Part shown: one piece after another, positions 7,180-15,646 of the stretch | Layout of the letters: the number at the start of each line of letters is the position of its first letter | Position numbering within the stretch: position 1 is the first letter of the stretch | From: an uncultured Lachnospiraceae bacterium | Lineage (GTDB): Bacteria > Bacillota > Clostridia > Lachnospirales > Lachnospiraceae | Reading direction: 5' to 3' | Assembly (NCBI GenBank): GCA_945834545.1 | Contig: CAMAHO010000011.1 | Location: 1-22,790, forward strand | DNA: 22,790 nucleotides | The notes under the pieces: model-generated | What the model was told of the DNA's origin: nothing | What the model saw: only the letters and a program-made list of their open reading frames with translations | The model's database searches: none | Position numbers and translations under genes: made by a program

Positions 7180-8298
7180 ATGAGAGCGATAGGTATTATT
7201 TTAGCCGGCGGTAACAACCATAAGATGAAGGAGCTCTCCCAAAAGAGAGCGGTCTGTGCCATGCCCATTGCAGGCAGCTACAGAAGCATCGACTTCACAT
7301 TAAGTAATATGTCAAACTCCCATATCCAGAAGGTAGCTGTGCTCACTCAGTACAATGCACGTAGTCTAAACGAGCATCTGAATTCTTCTAAGTGGTGGGA
7401 TTTTGGACGTAAGCAGGGAGGTCTGGAGGTGCGCACTCCGGTTGTGACTGCAGATAACAGTAACTGGTACAGGGGTACGGCAGATGCCATTTATCAGAAC
7501 ATTAACTTCTTAAAGAACAGCCATGAGCCTTATGTTGTGATCGCATCCGGCGACTGTGTTTATAAGTTGGATTTTGGTAAGCTTTTGGAATATCATATCG
7601 AAAAGCAGGCAGATATTACAGTGGTTTGTACGGAATTGCCTGAGGATGTACCCTGTGAGCGTTTCGGTACCGTCAGGATGAATGAGAATTACAAGATTGA
7701 GGAGTTTGAGGAGAAGCCTCTTCAGGCCAAAGGCCATACCATTTCCTGTGGCATCTATGTCATTCGTAGAAGACTTCTGATAGAAATGATAGAGAAGTGT
7801 GCTCAGGAGGATCGTTACGATTTCGTGCGTGACATCCTGGTTCGCTACAAAGATATTAAGAAGATTGTGGGATATAAGATTAAGGATTACTGGAGAAATA
7901 TTTCCACTGTTCAGGATTACTTTGAGACTAATATGGATTTCTTAAAGCCTGAGGTGAGGGATTACTTCTTCAAGCAATATCCGGACATTTACTCTAAGGT
8001 GGATGATTTGCCTCCTGCAAAGTACAATGTAGGCTCCAATGTGAGAAACAGTCTGATTTCCAGTGGATGTATTGTGAACGGCACCGTAGAGAATTCTATT
8101 GTATTTAAGAAGAGCTATATTGGAAATAATACGGTTATCAAAAACTCCATCATCTTAAACGATGTGTATATCGGAGATAATGTGTACATTGAAAACTGCA
8201 TCGTCGAAAGCCACGACACGATTCGTGCAAATACCAGGTATGTAGGCGAAGATGGTATTCGGATTGTGGTGGAAAGGAACGACCGGTATATCCTGTAA
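7180..8298 (+). CDS. glgD: GlgD, regulatory-type subunit of ADP-glucose pyrophosphorylase
   Basis: Paralog of GlgC that in Bacillota forms a heteromer with GlgC and stimulates it. It keeps the fold: IILAGG at 6-11, ASGDCVYKLD at about 121-130, EEFEEKP, and the C-terminal beta-helix (SGCIVNGTVENSIV, YIGNNTVIKNSII). It has lost catalytic signatures: the GxGxRL loop reads GGNNHKMKEL, and the His of the SGDHIY motif is Cys. A regulatory rather than catalytic role is therefore expected. The ATG at 7180 lies two bases after the glgC stop, with AGGTGA inside the end of glgC as its ribosome binding site. At 372 aa it is normal for GlgD. glgC and glgD share the promoter at 5814-5841. Confidence 0.93.
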   Translation: MRAIGIILAGGNNHKMKELSQKRAVCAMPIAGSYRSIDFTLSNMSNSHIQKVAVLTQYNARSLNEHLNSSKWWDFGRKQGGLEVRTPVVTADNSNWYRGTADAIYQNINFLKNSHEPYVVIASGDCVYKLDFGKLLEYHIEKQADITVVCTELPEDVPCERFGTVRMNENYKIEEFEEKPLQAKGHTISCGIYVIRRRLLIEMIEKCAQEDRYDFVRDILVRYKDIKKIVGYKIKDYWRNISTVQDYFETNMDFLKPEVRDYFFKQYPDIYSKVDDLPPAKYNVGSNVRNSLISSGCIVNGTVENSIVFKKSYIGNNTVIKNSIILNDVYIGDNVYIENCIVESHDTIRANTRYVGEDGIRIVVERNDRYIL

Positions 8299-8394
8299 GG
8301 GAGAATAAAAGGTCTCAATTTAGGAAGACAGTATCCTTTCATGTTGGGGAACATAGGACTGTCAAAGATATCTACGATAAATGGGGGGAGAGCT

Positions 8395-8661
8395 ATGGAG
8401 GTAACTGATGTTCGTGTTCGCAAATTTTCCAAGGAAGGTAAGATGAAGGCGGTGGTTTCCATCACCCTGGACGAAGAATTTGTCATACATGATATTAAAG
8501 TAATCGAAGGAGAGAAGGGCCTTTTTATTGCAATGCCTAGCAAGAAAGGACTGGACGGTGAGTACCGGGATGTGGCACATCCTATCAACACTCAGATACG
8601 TGAAAAAATCCAAAGTGCGATTATGGAAGGCTATAACAGAGCCTTGGAAGCATCAGAGTAG
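8395..8661 (+). CDS. spoVG: SpoVG family RNA/DNA-binding regulator
   Basis: Small conserved nucleic-acid-binding protein of Bacillota that affects sporulation, division-site choice and other processes in species studied. The 88 aa match the family from its first residues: MEVTDVRVRKF, the central IHDIKVIEGEKGLFIAMPSK, and HPINTQIREKIQ at the C-terminal helix. The ORF could open at 8341, but the ATG at 8395 has GGGGGAG just upstream and starts exactly where the family starts. It lies 96 nt after glgD, and a strong terminator follows 28 nt after its stop. The intervening 8299-8394 shows no terminator, so it may be read with glgCD as well as from its own start. Conservation of spoVG does not prove the organism sporulates. 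Confidence 0.94.
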   Translation: MEVTDVRVRKFSKEGKMKAVVSITLDEEFVIHDIKVIEGEKGLFIAMPSKKGLDGEYRDVAHPINTQIREKIQSAIMEGYNRALEASE

Positions 8662-8688
8662 ATGTTGAAACTTTATAGTTTGCTGGAG

Positions 8689-8718
8689 AAGGGCGAAGCA
8701 GAGAGCTTCGCCCTTTTT
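8689..8718 (+). terminator. Rho-independent terminator after spoVG
   Basis: GGGCGAAGC (8691-8699), loop AGAGA, GCTTCGCCC (8705-8713), then TTTTT. The stem is 9 bp perfect, extendable to 11 with the flanking AA/TT. It separates the glgCD-spoVG unit from pth-mfd. Confidence 0.93.
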
Positions 8719-8780
8719 AGCGGGGCTCGTAGAGAGCTTCTTTTTAGCAGGAGCAGAAGAGCTTTCTTTTAACGGGAGCT
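8700..8780 (+). repeat. Imperfect triplication of the terminator tail
   Basis: AGAGAGCTTC at 8700 and 8731, and AGAGCTTTC at 8758, are each followed by a T-run and then AGC/AAC-GGGAGC-like sequence (periods about 31 and 27 bp). Only the first copy retains a complete terminator hairpin. Confidence 0.5.
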
Positions 8781-8809
8781 TTGACACTCGTTATAAAATG
8801 GTCTATCAT
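8781..8809 (+). promoter_or_regulatory. Sigma-A promoter for pth-mfd
   Basis: Perfect TTGACA (8781-8786), exact 17-bp spacer, TATCAT (8804-8809, 5/6). It lies about 38 nt before the pth start codon and just after the spoVG terminator region. Confidence 0.8.
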
Positions 8810-8846
8810 ATAGAAATAGCTGATTTAGAAATGCGAGGAGAAAAGG

Positions 8847-9407
8847 ATGTATCTGATTGTTGGCTTGGGAAATCCCGGCAGAGAATATGAAAATACAAGG
8901 CATAATGCAGGGTATATGGTGGTGGATGCCCTGGCGGAGAAATGTGGCATAGATGTCCTGGAGAAGAAGCATAAGGCATTGATTGGCAAGGGTGTGGTGG
9001 TCGGTCAAAAGTGTATTCTGATGAAGCCACTGACCTATATGAATTTAAGCGGAGAAAGCGTGATGGATGCTTGCCAATATTATAAGATCGATCCCACCCA
9101 GGAACTCATTGTGATTTCAGATGACATTAGCCTGGAGGTGGGGAAGCTGCGCATCCGCAAAAAAGGAAGTGCAGGTGGACACAATGGATTAAAGAATATC
9201 ATTGCACATTTTGGCCATGATACCTTTATGCGACTAAAGGTTGGCGTGGGAAACAAGCCACCTCGAATGGATTTGGCAGATTATGTGTTAGGGCATTTTA
9301 CCAAGGAGGAGAGAACGCTTATGGAAGAAGCTGCAGGGCGAGGAGCAAAAGCCATCCAAGCGATTCTCACAGAAGGTCCTGACAAGGCTATGAATTTGTT
9401 TAACTAA
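8847..9407 (+). CDS. pth: Peptidyl-tRNA hydrolase
   Basis: Cleaves peptidyl-tRNA released from stalled ribosomes, recycling tRNA; essential in most bacteria. Seen: GLGNPG at 6-11 with Asn9, the RHNAG motif with catalytic His19, KPLTYMNLSG with Asn66, the ISDD aspartates at 92-93, and GSAGGHNGL with Asn113, all at positions matching the E. coli enzyme to within one or two residues. The 186 aa length is typical. The ATG at 8847 has GAGGAG 6 nt upstream. It is expressed from the strong promoter at 8781 and is followed by mfd after 33 nt, most likely as one transcript. spoVG-pth-mfd order is also found in Bacillus. Confidence 0.97.
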   Translation: MYLIVGLGNPGREYENTRHNAGYMVVDALAEKCGIDVLEKKHKALIGKGVVVGQKCILMKPLTYMNLSGESVMDACQYYKIDPTQELIVISDDISLEVGKLRIRKKGSAGGHNGLKNIIAHFGHDTFMRLKVGVGNKPPRMDLADYVLGHFTKEERTLMEEAAGRGAKAIQAILTEGPDKAMNLFN

Positions 9408-9440
9408 TGCCGGTAACAGCAAACCGGAAGGAGAGTAGAT

Positions 9441-12400
9441 ATGCAGGCAATACTAGCGCCGTTTCGAGAACTGGCTGATTATGATAAAACGATAAAATGC
9501 CTCAGAGAAAATCGCGGACCGGTGGCGTTCACGGGCTGTGTAGATTCCCAGAAACTTCACGTGGCATACTGCCTTTCGCAGGAGGCCCAGGTCCGTGTGA
9601 TTGTGACCTACAATGATGTCAGGGCCAAGGAGATATACGAGGAATATCAATTTTATGACAAAAATGTCATGTTATATCCTGCAAAGGATTATATTTTCTT
9701 TCAGGCAGACCTTCACGGAAACCAGCTTACCAGAGAGCGGGTGAAGGTGCTGCAAAGACTGGCCGGTAAGGAACCCTTTACCATCGTCACCACCTTTGCT
9801 GCTCTGCTGGCACCTCAGGTCATGTGGAGGGAGGAGGATATCCTGCATCTGGAGAGAAACGGGTATTTGGAGCCGGAGCAGGTGGCTAGACAGCTGGTGG
9901 TTTTAGGCTATGAGAAATGTCATCAGGTGCAGACTCCCGGTCAGTTTGCTATGAGAGGCGATATTGTAGATATTTTCCCATTAACGGAAGAGAATCCGGT
10001 GCGAATTGAGCTTTGGGGAGATGAGATTGAATCCCTCAGAAGCTTTGACGTTTTAAGCCAGCGTTCTCTGGAACAGCTACAGGAAATGGTGGTGTATCCC
10101 GCGGCGGAATTTCTTCTCACACAAGAGCAAAAGGAAGGCGGCGTTTTGCGTATCCGTAAGGAGATGACAGAAAGGGTGGAGGACCTTCGGTCAAAGTTTC
10201 TGACCCAGGAAGCCTATCATTTAAAAACCCAGGTGGAAGAATTTTTGGAAAATCTGACAGAATTGTCAGGAAAAGTGAATCTGGACAGTTATATCCACTA
10301 TTTTTATGGAAAGTGTCCCTCCTTTGTGGACCTGCTGGCAGAGCGCAAGCAGGATTCCGTACTGTATTTTATTGACGAACCGGAGCGAGCCTACGCCCAG
10401 GGAAAGGCAGTGGAGTCAGAGTTTGCCGAGAGCATGAAGATGCGATTGGAAAAGGGCTATTTGCTGCCCGGACAGATGGAGATTTTATTTCGTCCGGATG
10501 AGATTCTGCACTCCCTGGAGCGACAGAGAGTGGTCACCCTAGCTATGCTGGAATACAAGGACACAATCTTTGATACCGTCCTCAGACGAGACCTTGCCAC
10601 CAACAATGTGACGTCCTACAAAAACAACTTTTCCTCCCTGGTGGCGGATGTAAAGAGCTATTTAAGGAGAGGGTATCGAGTCCTTTTGCTATCCGGATCA
10701 AGAGCCAGGGCGGAGCGACTGGTGGATGATCTGCGCGATCGAGAGGTGCTGGCAGTGTATTCGGACAACCCGGAGAGAGAGGCGATTCCCGGAGAGGTCC
10801 TTACTATGTATGGACGCATTAACAAGGGATTTGAGTATTCCCTGTTAAAGTTCGTAGTCATCTCGGAAAACGACATTTTAGGCACACGAAATCAGAAGAA
10901 ACAGAAACACTCCAACTTAAAGAAGTACGGAGGACAGAGAATCACCAGCTTTGATGACCTAAAGATTGGCGATTATGTGGTTCATGAGCAGTACGGCCTG
11001 GGTGTTTATAAGGGAATCCAGCAGCTTGAGGAGGAGAGGGTCGTCAAGGACTATTTTCGCATTGAGTATTTAAACGGAGACTATCTGTTAGTGCCAGCCT
11101 CCGACCTGGACAATATCCAGAAATATGCCAATGCGGACACGGCCAAGCCTCCTAAGATTAACCGCCTGGGTTCTTCTGAATGGGCAAAAACCAAAAGTAA
11201 GGTTCGCACCGCCGTAGATGAGGTGGCAAAGGATCTGGTGGAGCTCTATGCCTCCAGACAGAATGCCAGAGGCTTTCAGTTTAGTAAGGATACCGTCTGG
11301 CAGACCGAGTTTGAGGAACAGTTTCCCTATGAGGAGACAAGAGACCAGCTGGACGCCATCGCAGATACCAAGGCAGATATGGAAAGCGAGCGCATTATGG
11401 ATCGTCTCATCTGCGGAGATGTGGGCTACGGTAAGACGGAAATTGCCATTCGAGCCGCCTTTAAGGCAGTACAGGACGGTAAGCAGGTGGCTTACCTGGT
11501 TCCCACCACAATCCTAGCCCAGCAGCATTATAACACCTTCGTGCAGAGATTTAAGGATTACCCGGTGCATATCGAGCTGTTAAGCCGTTTTAAGACCACC
11601 AAGGAGGTCAATGCCATCCTGGAAGGGCTTTCCAAGAAAACAGTGGATATTGTGATTGGTACCCATAAGCTTTTGTCAGACAAGGTAAAGTTCGCCGATT
11701 TAGGGCTCCTAGTCATTGACGAGGAGCAGAGATTTGGCGTCACCCATAAGGAAAAAATCAAAAAGCTAAAGGAAAATGTGGATGTACTCACCCTCTCGGC
11801 AACGCCCATTCCCAGAACCCTCCATATGAGTCTGGTGGGAATCCGGGATATGAGCGTGTTGCAAAAGCCGCCGGAGGACCGTTTGCCGATTCAAACCTAT
11901 GTGCTGGAATACAACGAGGAAATGGTCCGGGAGGCTATCGCAAGAGAGCTTGCCAGAGGCGGACAGGTCTATTATGTATATAATCATGTAAATAACATCG
12001 CAGATGTGGCAGCTAATCTGGCAAAGCTTATGCCGGAGGCCAGTGTGGCCTATGCCCACGGGCAGATGAAGGAGCATGAGCTGGAAAACATCATGATGGA
12101 TTTCATCCAGGGAGAGATTGATGTGCTGGTGTCCACCACCATTATCGAGACCGGCTTGGATATTTCCAATGTCAATACCATCATCATCCGGGATTCGGAA
12201 AATATGGGACTGTCCCAGCTGTATCAGCTTAGGGGTCGAGTGGGCCGTTCTAACCGGACAGCCTACGCCTTCCTGATGTATAAGAGGGATCGGATCTTGA
12301 GTGAGGTGGCTCAAAAGCGGCTGGGAGCCATCAAGGAATTTACCGAGCTGGGCAGTGGCTTTCGAATCGCTATGCGAGACCTGGAAATCAGAGGAGCCGG

Positions 12401-12983
12401 AAATCTGCTGGGGAAACGGCAGCATGGGCATATGGCGGCAGTGGGATATGACTTGTATTGCAAGATGCTCAATCAGGCAGTGATGAAATGTAAGGGCCTG
12501 CCGGTGAGCCAGGATTTTGCCACTGTCATAGACCTCAATGTAGATGCCTACATTCCGGAAACCTACATTGTAAACGAGGAGCAGAAGCTGGATATCTACA
12601 AGCGAATTGCCGATATGGAGACCGAGAAGGATAGAGAGGAAATGCTGGATGAGCTGTTGGACCGCTTTGGGCAGATACCGGAGATTGTGGATAATCTCCT
12701 TCGGATTGCCCGCATCCGGGTGAGAGCTCACGAGCTGGGAATCACGGATGTGAAAGGGATTCCCGGTAGGCTGACCTGTATTCTTAGGCCGGATGTGAAG
12801 TTAGATATACAGAAAATGCAGGCCTTGCTGAAAACTTATCAGGGCAGTCTGACTCTGGAGACCACCGGTAAGCCAAGGCTGATTTTTACCTTTGAAGCTA
12901 CTGAAATTCCGGAAGAGGACGGCAGACTGGCCCTGGCTGCCAGCGAGCAGCTTTTAGACGAGTTGGAAAAAATAGGGAATTGA
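9441..12983 (+). CDS. mfd: Transcription-repair coupling factor Mfd
   Basis: DNA translocase that removes RNA polymerase stalled at lesions and recruits UvrA. Domains in order: an N-terminal UvrB-like region (1 to about 350, including QVQTPGQFAMRGDIVDIFPL); a CarD-like RNA-polymerase-interacting domain around 505-570 (KIGDYVVHEQYGLGVYKGI); the RecG-like motor with Walker A GDVGYGKT at 659-666 and DEEQ at 760-763; helicase motif VI region QLRGRVGRS; GLSQLYQ; then the C-terminal TRCF domain with the ETYIVNEEQKLDIYKRIA segment. Full length at 1180 aa. The ATG at 9441 has AAGGAGA with about 7-nt spacing. The frame is intact. A 113-nt gap with a sigma-28 promoter separates it from flgM. Confidence 0.98.
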   Translation: MQAILAPFRELADYDKTIKCLRENRGPVAFTGCVDSQKLHVAYCLSQEAQVRVIVTYNDVRAKEIYEEYQFYDKNVMLYPAKDYIFFQADLHGNQLTRERVKVLQRLAGKEPFTIVTTFAALLAPQVMWREEDILHLERNGYLEPEQVARQLVVLGYEKCHQVQTPGQFAMRGDIVDIFPLTEENPVRIELWGDEIESLRSFDVLSQRSLEQLQEMVVYPAAEFLLTQEQKEGGVLRIRKEMTERVEDLRSKFLTQEAYHLKTQVEEFLENLTELSGKVNLDSYIHYFYGKCPSFVDLLAERKQDSVLYFIDEPERAYAQGKAVESEFAESMKMRLEKGYLLPGQMEILFRPDEILHSLERQRVVTLAMLEYKDTIFDTVLRRDLATNNVTSYKNNFSSLVADVKSYLRRGYRVLLLSGSRARAERLVDDLRDREVLAVYSDNPEREAIPGEVLTMYGRINKGFEYSLLKFVVISENDILGTRNQKKQKHSNLKKYGGQRITSFDDLKIGDYVVHEQYGLGVYKGIQQLEEERVVKDYFRIEYLNGDYLLVPASDLDNIQKYANADTAKPPKINRLGSSEWAKTKSKVRTAVDEVAKDLVELYASRQNARGFQFSKDTVWQTEFEEQFPYEETRDQLDAIADTKADMESERIMDRLICGDVGYGKTEIAIRAAFKAVQDGKQVAYLVPTTILAQQHYNTFVQRFKDYPVHIELLSRFKTTKEVNAILEGLSKKTVDIVIGTHKLLSDKVKFADLGLLVIDEEQRFGVTHKEKIKKLKENVDVLTLSATPIPRTLHMSLVGIRDMSVLQKPPEDRLPIQTYVLEYNEEMVREAIARELARGGQVYYVYNHVNNIADVAANLAKLMPEASVAYAHGQMKEHELENIMMDFIQGEIDVLVSTTIIETGLDISNVNTIIIRDSENMGLSQLYQLRGRVGRSNRTAYAFLMYKRDRILSEVAQKRLGAIKEFTELGSGFRIAMRDLEIRGAGNLLGKRQHGHMAAVGYDLYCKMLNQAVMKCKGLPVSQDFATVIDLNVDAYIPETYIVNEEQKLDIYKRIADMETEKDREEMLDELLDRFGQIPEIVDNLLRIARIRVRAHELGITDVKGIPGRLTCILRPDVKLDIQKMQALLKTYQGSLTLETTGKPRLIFTFEATEIPEEDGRLALAASEQLLDELEKIGN

Positions 12984-13021
12984 GTGAAACAAAAAAGGAT
13001 AAAATTTTCCTGCCTCATCCC

Positions 13022-13048
13022 TAAAGTTTTATGTAATCCCTCCGATAA
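13022..13048 (+). promoter_or_regulatory. Sigma-28 (FliA/SigD) promoter for flgM-flgN-flgK
   Basis: TAAAGTTT (13022-13029), N11, TCCGATAA (13041-13048). This is 15 of 16 positions of the classical flagellar sigma consensus TAAAGTTT-N11-GCCGATAA at the exact spacing. It sits 49 nt before the flgM start, whose product inhibits that same sigma factor. Confidence 0.9.
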
Positions 13049-13096
13049 ACATAGTAAGCAATTCAAAATCGGTATTGTTGAAAGGAGGGATTCCAG

Positions 13097-13372
13097 ATGC
13101 GTATTGAAGCTTATAATCAGGTACAGCAGTTGTATCAAGCACAAAAGGTCAATCGTACGCAACCCACTTTAGCAGCTGCCAAAACGGACAAGGTTCAGAT
13201 TAGCAGTCTTGGAAAGGATATTCAGTCCGCCAAGTCCGCAGTGATGAGCACACCCGATATCAGGGAGGATGTAGTAGCTGGACTAAAAGAAAAGATTCAG
13301 AATGGCACCTATGAGGTGGACACAGCAAGCTTTGCAGAAAAGCTGCTGGCTAAGTACGGGGAAATGAGGTAA
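13097..13372 (+). CDS. flgM: Anti-sigma-28 factor FlgM
   Basis: Binds and inhibits the flagellar sigma factor until the hook-basal body is complete, when it is exported or otherwise inactivated, releasing late gene expression. The 91 aa have a disordered N-terminal half with Q/K/S-rich composition and a DKVQISSLGKDIQ segment, and the sigma-binding C-terminal helices (DIREDVVAGLKEKIQNG, then SFAEKLLAKYG). This is the typical FlgM layout and size. The ATG at 13097 has AAAGGAGG with about 8-nt spacing. It is first in the run flgM-flgN-flgK-flgK2 behind a near-perfect sigma-28 promoter, giving a feedback loop. flgN begins 5 nt after its stop. Confidence 0.93.
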   Translation: MRIEAYNQVQQLYQAQKVNRTQPTLAAAKTDKVQISSLGKDIQSAKSAVMSTPDIREDVVAGLKEKIQNGTYEVDTASFAEKLLAKYGEMR

Positions 13373-13377
13373 TCTAA

Positions 13378-13896
13378 GTGGCTAGTTTAATGGAAAACCT
13401 GATAGATGTACTGGAGAAACAAAGCAGTGAATATGAGGTGCTACTTGGATTATCTCAACAAAAGACCCCCATTATTGTATCCGGAGATCTGGCACAGTTG
13501 CAGGAGATTACAGATAAGGAGCAGGAGCAGGTTAGTATTCTGGCGAATCTGGATAAAAAGAGGGCGGAGATTACCGCTGATATTGCAAATGTGTTAAACA
13601 AGAATGCAGAGACATTAAAACTTAGAGACTTGATTGCCATGCTTTCTGCCAGGCCTACAGAGCAGAAAGCATTAGCAGCGGCTCACGACAGACTGGGAGC
13701 TGCGGTTCATGAGTTAAAGCGTGTAAATGAGCAAAATAAAGAGCTGTTGGACAATGCACTGGAAATGATTTCCTTTGAGATGAATCTGGTGCAGTCCACG
13801 CAGTCAGCACCGGAGACAGCGAACTATAACAAGGGTGCCTACAATACCGGGAATACCATGGGAGTGAGCACCGGGCGGTTTGACGCCAAGCAGTAA
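13378..13896 (+). CDS. flgN: FlgN-type flagellar export chaperone
   Basis: Cytoplasmic chaperone for hook-filament junction proteins FlgK and FlgL. The 172-aa protein is mostly alpha-helical and coiled-coil-like: an amphipathic helix at about 1-30, a long charged segment around ITDKEQEQVSILANLDKKR, and an Asn/Gln-rich helix RVNEQNKELLDNALEMISFE, followed by a low-complexity tail. The assignment rests on this pattern plus its position between flgM and two flgK genes. The start is a GTG at 13378 with GAGG (13366-13369) about 8 nt upstream; the ATG at 13390 is an alternative without a better site. The family is divergent, so confidence is below that of its neighbours. Confidence 0.85.
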   Translation: MASLMENLIDVLEKQSSEYEVLLGLSQQKTPIIVSGDLAQLQEITDKEQEQVSILANLDKKRAEITADIANVLNKNAETLKLRDLIAMLSARPTEQKALAAAHDRLGAAVHELKRVNEQNKELLDNALEMISFEMNLVQSTQSAPETANYNKGAYNTGNTMGVSTGRFDAKQ

Positions 13897-13911
13897 TAGA
13901 GGTGATGATCA

Positions 13912-15636
13912 ATGCCATTAATGGGTAGTTTATATATAGGGGCGTCTGGATTACAGACGAGTCAAAATGCGCTGAATACCACAGCGCATAATTTATCTAA
14001 TACGGACACAGTAGGCTATACCAGGCAGCAGGTACAGCAGACAGACAAAGCCTACATTACCATATCCAGGTCCGCTTCTGCCAGCTCCTATCAGCAGGTT
14101 GGTTTAGGCACCACCTATGCCAGAGCAAAGCAGGTGCGAGATTACTTTTTGGATAAAACCTATCGCAAGGAAAGCGGGCGATTGGAATTTTACAATACCT
14201 CCTACAAGGTAATGGAGGAGGTGGAGGCTCAGCTGGGAGAGCTTACCGGCGAGGCCTTCCAAACCAATATTTCTGATTTCTGGACCTCCGTGCAGGAGCT
14301 GGTGAAGGACCCTACAAGCTCCGTGACACAAGGTCTTTTCGTGCAAAGAGCGGCAGAGTTCGTGGAGAGAGCCTCCGCTGTTTATGAAGGGCTTTCCTCT
14401 TATCAGGACAATCTCAACCGTCAGGTCAAGCAGCAGGTGGACAAAATCAATGAGTATGGACAGAAGCTCTTAACCTTAAACGATCAGATACGAACCATTG
14501 AAAGCGGTGGGGTGGAGCAGGCCAACGACTACAGAGATGCCAGAAACCTGCTCTTAGATGAGCTGGCTTCCCTTACGGATATCTCCTGGGCAGAAGATTT
14601 GTACGGCAATGTTACCGTGAAGATTGAGGGCGTGGACTTCGTCAAGGGCGGACAATGCTATGAGATTGGGTTAAAGGTCAGCGAGGCAACCGGCTTTTAT
14701 ACTCCCTTCTGGCCCCAGAATGCTGAGTACAAGGTGCTGGAAAACGGGACCAGGGATTACGATATTGACGGCGCCATCGTGTTTGACTTGGACAAGGAGA
14801 TTTCCTCTGACAAAAACACGGACATTGGAAAGTTAAAGGCTATGCTTTTGGCAAGAGGCGACCACAGAGCAGATTACACAGACATCCAGAAGGATTATGA
14901 CGCTGTGTCTCAATCGGTTGTGATGAATATTCAGGCAGAATTTGACCAGTTAATTCATGCAGTCGCCACGAAGATTAACGGCATCTTGGCAGAGGCTGCC
15001 GGCCAGAAGACAGGCGATCTGATGTTGGCAAACGGTACCCAGTTAAAGGGCGTTTCCTATGTAGAGGCAGAGCCTAATGGGTATCTTAGAAAGGATGACG
15101 GAAGTCCTATTCAGGTCTTTTCCAAGGCCACCACAGACAGCTATGATAAGGTGGTGGGAGCAGACGGAAAAACCTATTTTGTATATCGACCGGAGGATAT
15201 GACTGAGCAGGATTCCTTATACAGTATCAAGAACCTGCAGATTGACAGGACTTTGATGCAGAAGCCCTCTATGCTGGGCTTCAAAAAGACAGATTCCGCG
15301 GCTGACATAGAGACTGTGGAAAAGCTTCGGGATGCGTTTACAGAAGAAATTTATACCCTGAATCCCAAGGTGCAGAAGCGTACCACATTTATGGATTACT
15401 ATTCCGACCTGGTGAGCCAGGTGGCGAATTCCGGCTCTGTTTACAAGGGAATTTACACCAATCAGGAGGATACAGTGGAATATACGAAAAGCGCCAGAGA
15501 CCAGGTGCTTGGCGTTTCCAGCGATGAGGAGCTGTCCAACATGGTTAAGCTTCAGAATGCGTACAATGCAGCCAGCCGATATATCAATTCCATCAGCGAG
15601 ATGCTGGAGCATATTATCAACACACTAGCAGTATAG
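13912..15636 (+). CDS. flgK: Flagellar hook-associated protein 1, FlgK (first copy)
   Basis: Secreted structural protein forming the first ring of the hook-filament junction. The N-terminal heptad region is diagnostic: GASGLQTSQNALNTTAHNLS near residues 10-29, then NTDTVGYTRQQV. The C-terminal helix, with ELSNMVKLQNAYNAASRYIN and ISEMLEHIINTLAV, matches the FlgK D0 end. Length 574 aa, usual for FlgK. The ATG at 13912 has AGAGGTGA at about 6-nt spacing, 15 nt after flgN. A second FlgK-type gene follows after 10 nt. No signal peptide, as expected for flagellar type III export. Confidence 0.93.
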   Translation: MPLMGSLYIGASGLQTSQNALNTTAHNLSNTDTVGYTRQQVQQTDKAYITISRSASASSYQQVGLGTTYARAKQVRDYFLDKTYRKESGRLEFYNTSYKVMEEVEAQLGELTGEAFQTNISDFWTSVQELVKDPTSSVTQGLFVQRAAEFVERASAVYEGLSSYQDNLNRQVKQQVDKINEYGQKLLTLNDQIRTIESGGVEQANDYRDARNLLLDELASLTDISWAEDLYGNVTVKIEGVDFVKGGQCYEIGLKVSEATGFYTPFWPQNAEYKVLENGTRDYDIDGAIVFDLDKEISSDKNTDIGKLKAMLLARGDHRADYTDIQKDYDAVSQSVVMNIQAEFDQLIHAVATKINGILAEAAGQKTGDLMLANGTQLKGVSYVEAEPNGYLRKDDGSPIQVFSKATTDSYDKVVGADGKTYFVYRPEDMTEQDSLYSIKNLQIDRTLMQKPSMLGFKKTDSAADIETVEKLRDAFTEEIYTLNPKVQKRTTFMDYYSDLVSQVANSGSVYKGIYTNQEDTVEYTKSARDQVLGVSSDEELSNMVKLQNAYNAASRYINSISEMLEHIINTLAV

Positions 15637-15646
15637 GAGGTAGCCT

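Noticed and set aside
11766..12731. A 321-aa minus-strand open frame
   Set aside because: Antisense to the clearly conserved mfd motor and TRCF domains; a shadow frame rich in His/Leu/Ile typical of such artefacts.
12984..13172. A 62-aa frame directly after mfd
   Set aside because: Overlaps the sigma-28 promoter and the start of flgM in another frame; no ribosome binding site or family resemblance.
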